Below, piece by piece: positions 19,221-27,208 of a stretch of 64,000 nucleotides of DNA (position 1 is the stretch's first letter; the number at the start of each line of letters is the position of its first letter). The position numbers and the translations under genes were made by a program. Source of the stretch: Paraburkholderia silviterrae (GTDB taxonomy: Bacteria > Pseudomonadota > Gammaproteobacteria > Burkholderiales > Burkholderiaceae); assembly GCF_004353915.1 (NCBI RefSeq), contig NZ_SMRP01000003.1:573096-637095 (forward strand). The letters run 5' to 3'. The notes under the pieces are model-generated. The model made no database searches and was not told the origin of the DNA. It saw nothing but the letters and a program-made list of their open reading frames with translations.

Positions 19221-19238
19221 CCCGCTACGAGTGCCAGG

Positions 19239-20225
19239 ATGAGTGACGGCGCAGCCGGAACCCTGAACGACGACCGGCCCGCGCCCGACGCTGGCATGAA
19301 CGCCGACGACGCCGACTTCGAGTCGCCCGCTGGCGCTCGTGCGCGCGGCACGGCCAGGCCGTCGCGCAGCCGGCGCGCAAAGTCGTCTGCGCCAGGCAGC
19401 GACTTGACCGAAGGCGCCGACGCCACGCTCGAGCGCGCCCCGACGTCGAGCACACCGCGCAAGACCACCGCGCGCTCGACACTGCCGCGTGCGCCGCGCA
19501 GCGCGACGCCCGACTATCGCGTCGCCGAACAGCCCGCGTTCGTGCTGCACAGCTATCCCTGGCGCGAAACCAGCCTCATCATCGATGTGCTCACGCGCGA
19601 TCACGGCCGCGTCGCGCTCGTCGCGAAGGGCGCCAAGCGGCCGCACTCGGCGCTGCGCGGCGTGCTGCAGACCTTCCAGCCGCTCACGCTCTCGTGGACA
19701 GGCAAGGGCGAAGTGCGCACGCTCACCGGCGCCGAATGGGTGGGCGGCATGCTGCCGCTCGCCGGTGACGCGCTGCTCTGTGGCTTCTACGTGAACGAAC
19801 TGCTCGTGAAGTTCTGCGCGCGTGAAGACCCGCATCCACCGCTGTTTCGCCACTATGTCGTGACGATGACGCGTCTCGCGCACGACGAGCCGCCCGTGCA
19901 GGTGCTGCGTTCGTTCGAGCGCGTGCTGCTGCGCGAGACCGGCTACGCGCTCGCGCTCAACCGCACGGTGAACCGCAAGGCCGTGGTGGCCGAGGGGCGC
20001 TACGTGTTCGATCCCGAGCGCGGCGTGCGCGAGGCCTCCGACGAATGGCCGGCGCAATGGCCCGTGCTTTCCGGCCAGACGTTGCTCGACATGGAAGAGG
20101 ACGATTACCATCGCCCCCAGACCGTCGCGCAGAGCAAGGCGCTGATGCGTTTCCTGTTGCACACTTACCTTGGCGGCACGCCGCTTGCGACGCGCCAGAT
20201 CCTGATCGACTTGCAGAATCTATGA
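19239..20225 (+). CDS. recO: DNA repair protein RecO with N-terminal extension
   Basis: 328 residues. RecO helps RecR load RecA on SSB-coated DNA in gap repair. The conserved domain starts near residue 97 ([36 protein letters not shown]); the 90 residues before it are rich in Ala, Asp, Arg and Ser and absent from E. coli RecO (242 residues). The true start might therefore lie further downstream, although no better ribosome-binding site was found. The stop overlaps the pdxJ start (ATGA). Confidence 0.9.
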   Translation: MSDGAAGTLNDDRPAPDAGMNADDADFESPAGARARGTARPSRSRRAKSSAPGSDLTEGADATLERAPTSSTPRKTTARSTLPRAPRSATPDYRVAEQPAFVLHSYPWRETSLIIDVLTRDHGRVALVAKGAKRPHSALRGVLQTFQPLTLSWTGKGEVRTLTGAEWVGGMLPLAGDALLCGFYVNELLVKFCAREDPHPPLFRHYVVTMTRLAHDEPPVQVLRSFERVLLRETGYALALNRTVNRKAVVAEGRYVFDPERGVREASDEWPAQWPVLSGQTLLDMEEDDYHRPQTVAQSKALMRFLLHTYLGGTPLATRQILIDLQNL

Positions 20226-20989
20226 GCTTCTTCCTCACTTCGCCTAACGTGATCGACCTCGGCGTCAACATCGACCACGTCGCCACGCTGCGCAACGCGC
20301 GCGGCACGGCCTATCCCGATCCGATCCGCGCGGCACTGCTTGCCGAAGAGGCGGGCGCCGACGTCATCACGCTGCACCTGCGCGAGGATCGCCGTCATAT
20401 CGTCGACGCCGACGTGCGCAAGCTGCGCCCGCTGCTCAAAACGCGCATGAATCTCGAATGCGCGGTCACGGCCGAGATGCTCGATATCGCGTGCGAGATC
20501 AAGCCGCAGGACGTCTGCCTCGTGCCCGAGAAGCGCGCGGAGCTGACAACCGAAGGCGGCCTCGACGTGGCGGGGCAGTTCGACGCCGTTGCAGGCGCTT
20601 GCCGGCAGCTTGCCGATGCGGGCATCCGAGTGTCGCTCTTCATCGACCCGGACGAGACGCAGATTCGCGCCGCGCACGAAACCGGCGCGCCCGTGATCGA
20701 GCTGCACACGGGCCGCTATGCCGAAGCGCACGAGGCCGCCGAGCAGCAGCGCGAGTTCGAGCGCGTGGTGCTCGGCGTGAACTGCGGCATCGGCCTCGGG
20801 CTGAGGGTGAACGCGGGCCACGGGCTGCACTACACGAACGTGCAGCAGATCGCCGCGATCGACGGCATTCACGAGCTCAACATCGGCCACGCGATCGTCG
20901 CGCATGCGATCTTCGCGGGCTGGGAGAACGCGGTGCGCGAGATGAAGGCGATCATGGTTGCGGCGCGTCTTGCCGCGACGCACGCCTGA
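20222..20989 (+). CDS. pdxJ: Pyridoxine 5'-phosphate synthase
   Basis: 255 residues. PdxJ joins 3-amino-1-hydroxyacetone phosphate and deoxyxylulose 5-phosphate to form pyridoxine phosphate in vitamin B6 synthesis. The TIM-barrel motifs [24 protein letters not shown] and [14 protein letters not shown] are present. Its ATG overlaps the recO stop as ATGA, and it is followed 22 bases later by acpS, the same pdxJ-acpS order as in E. coli. Confidence 0.96.
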   Translation: MSFFLTSPNVIDLGVNIDHVATLRNARGTAYPDPIRAALLAEEAGADVITLHLREDRRHIVDADVRKLRPLLKTRMNLECAVTAEMLDIACEIKPQDVCLVPEKRAELTTEGGLDVAGQFDAVAGACRQLADAGIRVSLFIDPDETQIRAAHETGAPVIELHTGRYAEAHEAAEQQREFERVVLGVNCGIGLGLRVNAGHGLHYTNVQQIAAIDGIHELNIGHAIVAHAIFAGWENAVREMKAIMVAARLAATHA

Positions 20990-21011
20990 CCCACCCGGCG
21001 ACGAGGAACGC

Positions 21012-21419
21012 ATGGCGATCTACGGTATCGGTACCGACATCATCCAGGTGAGCCGCGTCGCGGCAGTCATGGAGCGCACCGGCGGGCGCTTTGCGGCGCG
21101 CGTGCTCGGCCCTGACGAGCTCGCGGTCTACGAAGCGCGCAAGGCGCGCTCCGAGAAGCGCGGGCTCGCGTACCTGTGCACGCGCTTTTCCGCGAAGGAA
21201 GCGTTCTCGAAGGCCATCGGCCTCGGCATCCGCATGCCGATGACCTGGCGTGGCGTGCAGACGCTCAACGCGCCCGGCGGCAAGCCGTACATGGTGGCCT
21301 CGGGCGAGCTCGCGCAATGGCTCGAGGCGCGCGGCATCACCACGCAAGTGTCGATCACCGACGAGCAGGACTATGCCGTCTCGTTCGTGATCGCCGAAAC
21401 CGGCCAGCCCACTCGCTGA
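21012..21419 (+). CDS. acpS: Holo-ACP synthase
   Basis: 135 residues. AcpS transfers 4'-phosphopantetheine from CoA to the serine of apo-ACP (AcpP Ser37 in this window). The magnesium ligands are Asp9 in YGIGTDII and Glu63 in [16 protein letters not shown] and NAPGGKP are also conserved. The ATG at 21012 follows GAGGAA. Length is slightly over the E. coli enzyme (126). Confidence 0.96.
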   Translation: MAIYGIGTDIIQVSRVAAVMERTGGRFAARVLGPDELAVYEARKARSEKRGLAYLCTRFSAKEAFSKAIGLGIRMPMTWRGVQTLNAPGGKPYMVASGELAQWLEARGITTQVSITDEQDYAVSFVIAETGQPTR

Positions 21420-21497
21420 TTTCCATCCGGTCGCGCGCAGGAGACGTTGCGCGCGGCGGCCGTTACGTAAAATCAACGCCCATTCAACGCCAGATCG

Positions 21498-22538
21498 ATG
21501 AAGAGAATTCCCGGACCGGTCATGCTCGACGTGGTCGGCACGACGCTCAACGACGACGACGTGCGCCGCCTCGCGCATCCCTCAACCGGTGGTGTGATCC
21601 TGTTCGCGCGCCACTACGAGAACCGCGCGCAGCTTGTCGCGCTCACGGACGCCATCCGCGCGGTGCGCGAGGACCTGCTGATCGCAGTCGACCACGAGGG
21701 CGGCCGCGTGCAGCGCTTTCGCACCGACGGCTTCACGGTGCTGCCCGCGATGGGGCGCATCGGCGCGCTGTGGGACAAGGACGTGCTGCTCGCCACCAAG
21801 CTGGCCACGTCGGTCGGCTATATCCTCGCGAGCGAGCTGCGTGCGTGCGGCATCGACCTGAGCTTCACGCCCGTGCTCGATCTGGGCTACGGTCAGTCGA
21901 AGGTGGTGGGCGACCGCGCGTTCCATCGCGACCCGCGCGTCGTCACGCTGCTCGCCAAGAGCCTGAACCACGGTCTCGCACTCGCGGGCATGGCGAACTG
22001 CGGCAAGCATTTCCCGGGTCACGGTTTTGCCACGGCCGACTCGCACGTTGCGGTGCCGGTGGACGAGCGTCCGCTCGAATCGATCCTCGGCGAGGACGCG
22101 CAGCCTTATGACTGGCTCGGCCTCTCGCTCACGGCGGCCATGCCGGGCCATGTGATCTATCCAAAGGTCGACTCGAAGCCGGCCGGCTTCTCGCGCGTCT
22201 GGGTGCAGGAGATTTTGCGCGAGCGCTTGCGCTTCACGGGCGCCGTCTTCAGCGACGATCTCTCGATGGAGGCCGCGCGCCAGGGCGGCACGCTGACCGA
22301 GGGCGCACGCGCGGCGCTCGAAGCGGGCTGCGACATGGTGCTGATCTGCAATCAGCCGCACGAGGCGGAGAAGGTGCTCGACGCGTTGCGCACCGCCGAG
22401 CCCACGCGCGCCGCGCAGGCGTCGGCCAGGCGCATCAGGCGGCTGCGTCCGCGCGGCAAGGCGCTGCGCTGGGAAAAGCTCGTGGCCGATCCCGCGTATC
22501 TGTCCGCACAGGCGCTGCTGCGTACCGTGCTCCCCTGA
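21498..22538 (+). CDS. nagZ: Beta-N-acetylhexosaminidase NagZ
   Basis: 346 residues, glycoside hydrolase family 3. NagZ removes N-acetylglucosamine from anhydro-muropeptides in the cytoplasm during cell-wall recycling, which also feeds AmpC beta-lactamase signalling in many Gram-negatives. The His/Asp loop KHFPGHG is at 170-176 and the nucleophile lies in FSDDLSM at about 251-257. It follows acpS after 78 bases and ends at a strong bidirectional terminator. Confidence 0.95.
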   Translation: MKRIPGPVMLDVVGTTLNDDDVRRLAHPSTGGVILFARHYENRAQLVALTDAIRAVREDLLIAVDHEGGRVQRFRTDGFTVLPAMGRIGALWDKDVLLATKLATSVGYILASELRACGIDLSFTPVLDLGYGQSKVVGDRAFHRDPRVVTLLAKSLNHGLALAGMANCGKHFPGHGFATADSHVAVPVDERPLESILGEDAQPYDWLGLSLTAAMPGHVIYPKVDSKPAGFSRVWVQEILRERLRFTGAVFSDDLSMEAARQGGTLTEGARAALEAGCDMVLICNQPHEAEKVLDALRTAEPTRAAQASARRIRRLRPRGKALRWEKLVADPAYLSAQALLRTVLP

Positions 22539-22594
22539 ACGCCGGCGCCGCTCGGGCGTTACGCGTTACGTTACATCGCGTGCGCACACGGCCC

Positions 22595-22642
22595 AAAAAA
22601 TCGAAACGGCGGTCCTTCGAATTCGAAGGACCGCCGTTTTTT
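22595..22642. terminator. Bidirectional terminator between nagZ and the response regulator
   Basis: A perfect 36-base palindrome (22604-22639) with GGCGGTCCTTCG and CGAAGGACCGCC arms is flanked by A6 on the left and T6 on the right, so it can end both nagZ and the convergent response-regulator transcript. Confidence 0.9.
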
Positions 22643-22667
22643 CATGCGCAAGAGACGGGGTGGGGCG

Positions 22668-24053
22668 TCAGTTCAGCCGCATGCGCTGGAGCTTGTTGTA
22701 GAGCGTCTTCGGACTGATGCCGAGGAGCGACGCGGCGCGGTGGCGCGTGCCGCCCACGGCGTCGAGCGTGGCGCGGATCAGCATCTCCTCGACATCGGCG
22801 AGCGGCGTGCCGACCGTGACCTGCACGCGGCCGCCGTTGACTTCGCGCGGCGTGGCGCCGCTGGTTTCTTCGGCGTGCAAGCTTTCGAGGATTTCGCCGG
22901 ACGCATGCCACGCGCGCTCCACGCGCTCCTGCAGCTCGCGCACGTTGCCGGGCCAGTCGTAGGCGAGGCACTCGCGCACGAACGAGGGCGAGACCAGCCG
23001 CGTCGTGCCGGTGAGGCCGCGCGCATGGGCCTCGAGATTGAGCTCGTCGACGCGCGCCGCGGCGAGCAGTGCTGCGTCTTCTTCGCGATCGCGCAGTGCC
23101 GGCAACTGGACCGACGCGGCGTCGAGGCGCATCCACAGCTCCTCGTGCAGCATGCCTTGCCGGACCGCATCGCGCGGCACCGCGCGCGTGGCCGCGATGA
23201 GGCGGAAATCGGTGCCCACTTCGCTATTGCCGCCCACTCGCATGAAGGTCTGCGAGTCGAGCGCGCGCAGGAGCGCTTCCTGTTGGGCGCGCGGCAGTTC
23301 GGTGAGCTCGTCGACGAACAGCGTGCCGCCGCTCGCCTGATCGACGAGGCCGGGCTCGCGCTGCTCGGCACCGCTGAACGCACCGCGCTCGTGGCCGAAG
23401 AGCTGGCTCGCGATGGGCCGCCCGCTGGCGGCTTCGGCCGTGAGCGCGCGCACGTCGCAGACGACGAACGGCCCCTTGCGCCGGCGGCTCAGCTGATGCA
23501 GCGTGCGCGCCGCCACTTCCTTGCCGGTGCCGGCCTCGCCGTGCACGAGAATCGCCGATTCGGTGGGCGCGAGCTGCTCGAGTGCGTCGTAGACGTGCTG
23601 GATCGCGTTGCTGCGGCCAACCATCGGGCCGAAGCGGCCCAGTTCGCGCAGCGTCGCGCGCAGCATCCGGACTTCCTCGGTGAGCTCGTACGGGCGCGGA
23701 ATGCGCGCGAGCAGGCTGCGCAGGCGCGGAATGTTGACGGGCTTGAGCAGGTAGTCCCAGATGCCATGGCGCAGGCCCTCGATCGCGCTCTCGACGGTCG
23801 CGTTGCCGGTCATCACGATCACGGGCAGCGCGCCCCCGGGGGGCTGGGCAGGCAGTAGGGGCAGCAGCTCCAGGCCGCTGCCGTCGGGCAGGTTCAGGTC
23901 GACGAGCACAACGTCGGGAATGAAGCGCGTGAGTGCGGCGCGCGCGTCGGCCAGCGTGGCGGCGGTATCGACGGAAAAACCGTCAGCAGCCAGGATGGCC
24001 GAAAGGCCGGACAGGCTGTTGGGATCGTCTTCGACAATCAGGGCGTGTGGCAT
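22668..24053 (-). CDS. Sigma-54-type (NtrC family) response regulator, orphan
   Basis: 461 residues in three domains: receiver (about 1-120, phosphoacceptor Asp52 in VVLVDLNLPD), AAA+ ATPase (about 140-375, Walker A GEAGTGKE, Walker B GGTLFVDE) and a Fis-type helix-turn-helix at the C-terminus (HRAASLLGISPKTLYNKLQRMRLN). The sigma-54 contact loop reads GAFSGA, close to the consensus GAFTGA, so it probably activates sigma-54 promoters. Part of the ATPase (for example LWMRLDAASVQLPALRDREED) is looser than in NtrC. No histidine kinase is encoded nearby, so its signal and targets cannot be told from this window. Confidence 0.9.
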   Translation of the reverse strand: MPHALIVEDDPNSLSGLSAILAADGFSVDTAATLADARAALTRFIPDVVLVDLNLPDGSGLELLPLLPAQPPGGALPVIVMTGNATVESAIEGLRHGIWDYLLKPVNIPRLRSLLARIPRPYELTEEVRMLRATLRELGRFGPMVGRSNAIQHVYDALEQLAPTESAILVHGEAGTGKEVAARTLHQLSRRRKGPFVVCDVRALTAEAASGRPIASQLFGHERGAFSGAEQREPGLVDQASGGTLFVDELTELPRAQQEALLRALDSQTFMRVGGNSEVGTDFRLIAATRAVPRDAVRQGMLHEELWMRLDAASVQLPALRDREEDAALLAAARVDELNLEAHARGLTGTTRLVSPSFVRECLAYDWPGNVRELQERVERAWHASGEILESLHAEETSGATPREVNGGRVQVTVGTPLADVEEMLIRATLDAVGGTRHRAASLLGISPKTLYNKLQRMRLN

Positions 24054-24492
24054 GGCTGAATGCGGCTTACGGATGAACGCAGGTGCGCCGGGCAGGCGCG
24101 CTCGCGTGGGCGCTGCCCGGCCGGCGGCAGTCAGACCGGCCGGCAGGCGCGACGATGCGGCGCGCCGCGGCGCGGCACGATACGGAGATTTTCACCGAGA
24201 TCACCAAGGTGTCTCGAAGCATAGTGTTCAGTTCCGGTCCTCTCAGATTGGCGGCTGGCGCACAGCAGTTCGTCGGCCTGTGCCGACTGCGAGACGGTGC
24301 GCCTGTTCGGGCGGCGCCCGCGGGGCATCTGCCCGCGCGGATCTGTCTTGCCCCAACGTCACCGTCGCGCTGCGTCGCGTGCCGCGCGGGCTTGCCGCGC
24401 CGCGCTGCGTCACGCTCAAGCCGTACTACCCCCATGCTGCATGCAAGCTGCCTCGTTCAAGGGCGAAGCGAGCCGCGTCGTGAGCCGATCGG
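24054..24492. other. Intergenic region between the response regulator and the CsbD-like gene
   Basis: 439 bases. I see no convincing gene on either strand. It contains two CCGGCCGGC direct repeats near 24118-24146 and should hold the promoter of the leftward response-regulator gene, which I could not place; no -24/-12 sigma-54 promoter was recognised. Confidence 0.55.
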
Positions 24493-24702
24493 TCAGTGGC
24501 GAGGCCCGTGCGTCCCGAGCCAGCGCCGCACCTCACGTTCGGCCTCATCACGCGTCTTGCCGTAACGTTCCTGGATCAAGCCGACGAGGCGTTCGGCCCG
24601 CCCTTCGACTTTCGCAAGCTCATCGTCCGTGAGCTTGCCCCAGGCGGTCTTGGCCTTGCCCAACAACTGCTTCCACTTGCCTGCAGCGATGTCGTTATTC
24701 AT
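24493..24702 (-). CDS. CsbD-like stress protein (YjbJ family)
   Basis: 69 residues, highly charged. The pattern WKQLLGKAKTAWGKLTDDELAKVEGRAERLVGLIQERYG matches the CsbD/YjbJ family, small general-stress proteins of unknown activity that often rise in stationary phase or under osmotic stress. The ATG at 24702 follows AGGAG. It is isolated, with gaps of more than 300 bases on both sides. Confidence 0.88.
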   Translation of the reverse strand: MNNDIAAGKWKQLLGKAKTAWGKLTDDELAKVEGRAERLVGLIQERYGKTRDEAEREVRRWLGTHGPRH

Positions 24703-25012
24703 TGTGTCGCTCCTGGTTCAAAGAAGAGCAATGCTCGCGGGTTGCCCCATTGCGAGATGTATCTCGAAATTGAACCAGCAGAAACCATGCCATGGGTGCT
24801 GTGCCTTACCGCTGCGAGGCGCGCCTGATTTGCGCACCTGAATAACCGGTAAGGATTTCCCATGGAGTCACAAACATACACGTTCGGGAATAAAAGAAAA
24901 AGCGCCCCGAAGGGCGCTTTTATTTTTGCATCCACCACGCATCGAGATGGCGTTGCGCGCTTGCAGATCGTTGCGGATGCACTCACGCGGCCAGTGCATG
25001 CAGACGAACGCG
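24703..25012. other. Intergenic region between the CsbD-like gene and efp
   Basis: 310 bases with no gene that I can support. It includes the csbD ribosome-binding site at its left end and the efp terminator at 24893-24927. Confidence 0.55.
24893..24927 (-). terminator. Terminator downstream of efp
   Basis: AAAGCGCCC (24899-24907) pairs with GGGCGCTTT (24912-24920) around a CGAA tetraloop. A-rich sequence on the left reads as a T-run on the minus strand, so it ends the leftward efp transcript; the right side is also T-rich. Confidence 0.85.
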
Positions 25013-25570
25013 TTACGCGCGGCTGCGGTACTCGTTCGTGCGCGTGTCGATTTCGATCTTGTCGCCGATGTTGCAGAAGAGCGGCACTTGCAGCTCGAAG
25101 CCGGTGGTCAGCTTGGCTTGCTTCATGACCTTGCCCGACGACGTGTCGCCCTTGACAGCCGGTTCCGTGTAGATGATCTCGCGCACCAGCGTGGTCGGCA
25201 GTTCGACCGAGATGGCCTTCTCGTTGTAGAACACGACTTCGCACGGCATGCCGTCTTCGAGGTAGTTCAGGGCGTCGCCCATCATCTCGCCTTCGACTTC
25301 GAACTGGTTGTAGTCGGCGTCCATGAACACGTACATCGGGTCGGCGAAGTACGAGTAGGTCACTTCCTTGCGATCGAGCACGACGACGTCGAACTTGTCG
25401 TCAGCCTTGTACACGGTTTCCATGCCCGAGCCGGTCAGCAGGTTCTTGAACTTCATCTTCACGACGGCGGCGTTGCGGCCCGACTTGTTGTATTCGGCCT
25501 TCTGCACGACCATGGCGTCGTTGCCGATCATCACGACGTTGCCGACGCGGAGTTCCTGTGCGGTCTTCAT
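25013..25570 (-). CDS. efp: Elongation factor P, arginine-32 type
   Basis: 185 residues. EF-P enters stalled ribosomes and speeds proline-proline bond formation. The tip loop of domain I reads YNKSGRNAA, placing Arg32 where E. coli has the lysine modified by EpmA. In Pseudomonas, Neisseria and Burkholderia-type bacteria this arginine is rhamnosylated by EarP, and an earP gene lies just upstream (25711-26997), so modification by rhamnose is expected. A longer frame is open to 26077, but the family N-terminus [13 protein letters not shown] fixes the start at 25570. Confidence 0.97.
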   Translation of the reverse strand: MKTAQELRVGNVVMIGNDAMVVQKAEYNKSGRNAAVVKMKFKNLLTGSGMETVYKADDKFDVVVLDRKEVTYSYFADPMYVFMDADYNQFEVEGEMMGDALNYLEDGMPCEVVFYNEKAISVELPTTLVREIIYTEPAVKGDTSSGKVMKQAKLTTGFELQVPLFCNIGDKIEIDTRTNEYRSRA

Positions 25571-25710
25571 AAAAAACAGTCCTGTCCAGATATTAAATAG
25601 CTTCAAGTGTGCGCGACGGCAAACGTCGCAAGCGGGTCGAATGGTGTGTCCCCTTGATGATCGGGGCACAGGAATCGAAGCGCTTGAGACGGCTGCCGTC
25701 GGGTAACCGC

Positions 25711-26997
25711 TTATTTTAACTGAGTTTTTGCGAATTCGGCTAGATTTCCGCCGAGATCGCCGGCTTGCGCCAGTTCGCCCGCCCAGGCCTGCGCCCGGGT
25801 CTTGAACGCGGGCAAATGCTGCGCGAAATCGCGCCAGTCGGGGACCGGCGGTGGCATAGGCGCGGACGTCTCGTGGGACAGGCTGGCCGCACTGTTGGAG
25901 CCGGCGGTCGCAGCATGGTCGCCGTTGCCGTTCCACGCGTGCCAGAAACGTGCGAGCGCGTTGCGCGGCGCCTCGGCCAGCGTGCGTGCGTAGTGCTCGA
26001 GCGCCGCGTCGAGCTTGGGCAGATGGGCGTCGTCCGCCTGCGGATAGATCTGCCAGACGAACGGCCGGGCCGCCCATTGCGCGCGTACGAACGAGTCTTC
26101 ACCGCGCACGAAGTTGAGGTCGCTGGCCCACAGCAGGGCGTCGTAGCCGCGTTGCTCCGTGAAGGCGAGGCCGTGCGCGCGCAGCGACCCGCGTTCGGCG
26201 CAGGCGTGGGCGTCGAACGACTGGACGCCGAAATAGCGCGCGAGCGCGCCGGAGATGCGGCCCTGCGGCACGAGCAGCACGATGGGCGTCGGGCTGTCTT
26301 GCCATTGCTCGAGCAGCGCGTCGACAGCGGGGTTCTCGTACGCAAAGAGCGAGATCACCGTGGCATCCGGACCCGGCGGCGGGCCGCCGGTGGCGCTTTG
26401 CCACCATGCCGCGCGCGCGTCGGCCGAGCGCTCGAACGCCGCGCGCGCGGCGTCCAGCTCGCGTTCCTTGAGCACGCCGCCCGTGCCCGGACCCAGTCCC
26501 GGGAAAAAGAAGTGCTTGAGCAGCGGGTAGCGCGGGTGCGGCGAAGGGCGCAGATGGAAATCGGCGACCCAGTCTTCGGCGCTCAGATATTCGAGGTTCA
26601 GCCACACGGGCGTGCGTTCGCGCTGCGCCATCGCGGCCAGGTAGGCGCTCGGCAGCTCGCAGGCGAACGCTTCGATCACCACATCGGCGATCTGCAGCGT
26701 CTCGCCCGCGTGCTCGGGCTCGTGCCAGTGCTCGACCACGACATCTTCGACGCTCTGCGTGGCCCGTTCGAGATCGATGGCGGGGCAAAGCCGCTGGAAA
26801 GCGTGCAGGTCGTCGACGAAGAGGCGCACTTCCCAGCCGTGCTCGTGCACAAGCTGGCGCGCGAGGCGCCAGCACACGCCGATGTCGCCGAAATTGTCGA
26901 TCACGGCGCAGAAGATGTCGCAGGCGATGCGCGAGTCGGCTGTGGGTTGCGCGGCGTCGCGTTTGCGGGTTGCTGCGGGACGTTTGCTGTGTGGCAT
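25711..26997 (-). CDS. earP: EF-P arginine 32 rhamnosyltransferase EarP
   Basis: 428 residues. EarP transfers rhamnose from dTDP-rhamnose to Arg32 of EF-P, activating it. The N-terminal [22 protein letters not shown] with the catalytic-type Asp residues is characteristic, as are [12 protein letters not shown] and the C-terminal [23 protein letters not shown] nucleotide-sugar site. The ATG at 26997 is preferred; a TTG at 27054 would add residues encoded by a 15-base tandem repeat. The efp-earP pair lies on one strand 140 bases apart. Disordered Ser/Ala/Pro linker near residue 370. Confidence 0.93.
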   Translation of the reverse strand: MPHSKRPAATRKRDAAQPTADSRIACDIFCAVIDNFGDIGVCWRLARQLVHEHGWEVRLFVDDLHAFQRLCPAIDLERATQSVEDVVVEHWHEPEHAGETLQIADVVIEAFACELPSAYLAAMAQRERTPVWLNLEYLSAEDWVADFHLRPSPHPRYPLLKHFFFPGLGPGTGGVLKERELDAARAAFERSADARAAWWQSATGGPPPGPDATVISLFAYENPAVDALLEQWQDSPTPIVLLVPQGRISGALARYFGVQSFDAHACAERGSLRAHGLAFTEQRGYDALLWASDLNFVRGEDSFVRAQWAARPFVWQIYPQADDAHLPKLDAALEHYARTLAEAPRNALARFWHAWNGNGDHAATAGSNSAASLSHETSAPMPPPVPDWRDFAQHLPAFKTRAQAWAGELAQAGDLGGNLAEFAKTQLK

Positions 26998-27020
26998 GGA
27001 GGCAGAAAGAGCGCAGGTGC

Positions 27021-27055
27021 GCAATCGTGAGAACGGCAATCGTGAGAACGGCAAT
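27021..27055. repeat. 15-bp tandem repeat upstream of earP
   Basis: The unit GCAATCGTGAGAACG occurs twice in a row at 27021-27050 and a third partial copy (GCAAT) follows. It lies in the earP-uvrC spacer. On the minus strand it would encode the repeated FSRLP residues of a longer, less likely earP start. Confidence 0.7.
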
Positions 27056-27208
27056 CAGGCCATCGTGCCGCAAGGCCCGCAGGCCATCCGGCCGATGGGC
27101 CAGCGGGGTCGGCCCCGCGCGGAATGATCTAAACTTGCGATTCTAAGACACCCGCACAGCGGCGTCGCGAGAGGCGGCGCGGCTTGCCACCCGACGCCCC
27201 CAGACTGG

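Noticed and set aside
22644..23858. A 404-codon plus-strand frame opposite the response regulator
   Set aside because: Arg/Ala-rich shadow; receiver, ATPase and helix-turn-helix domains are on the minus strand.
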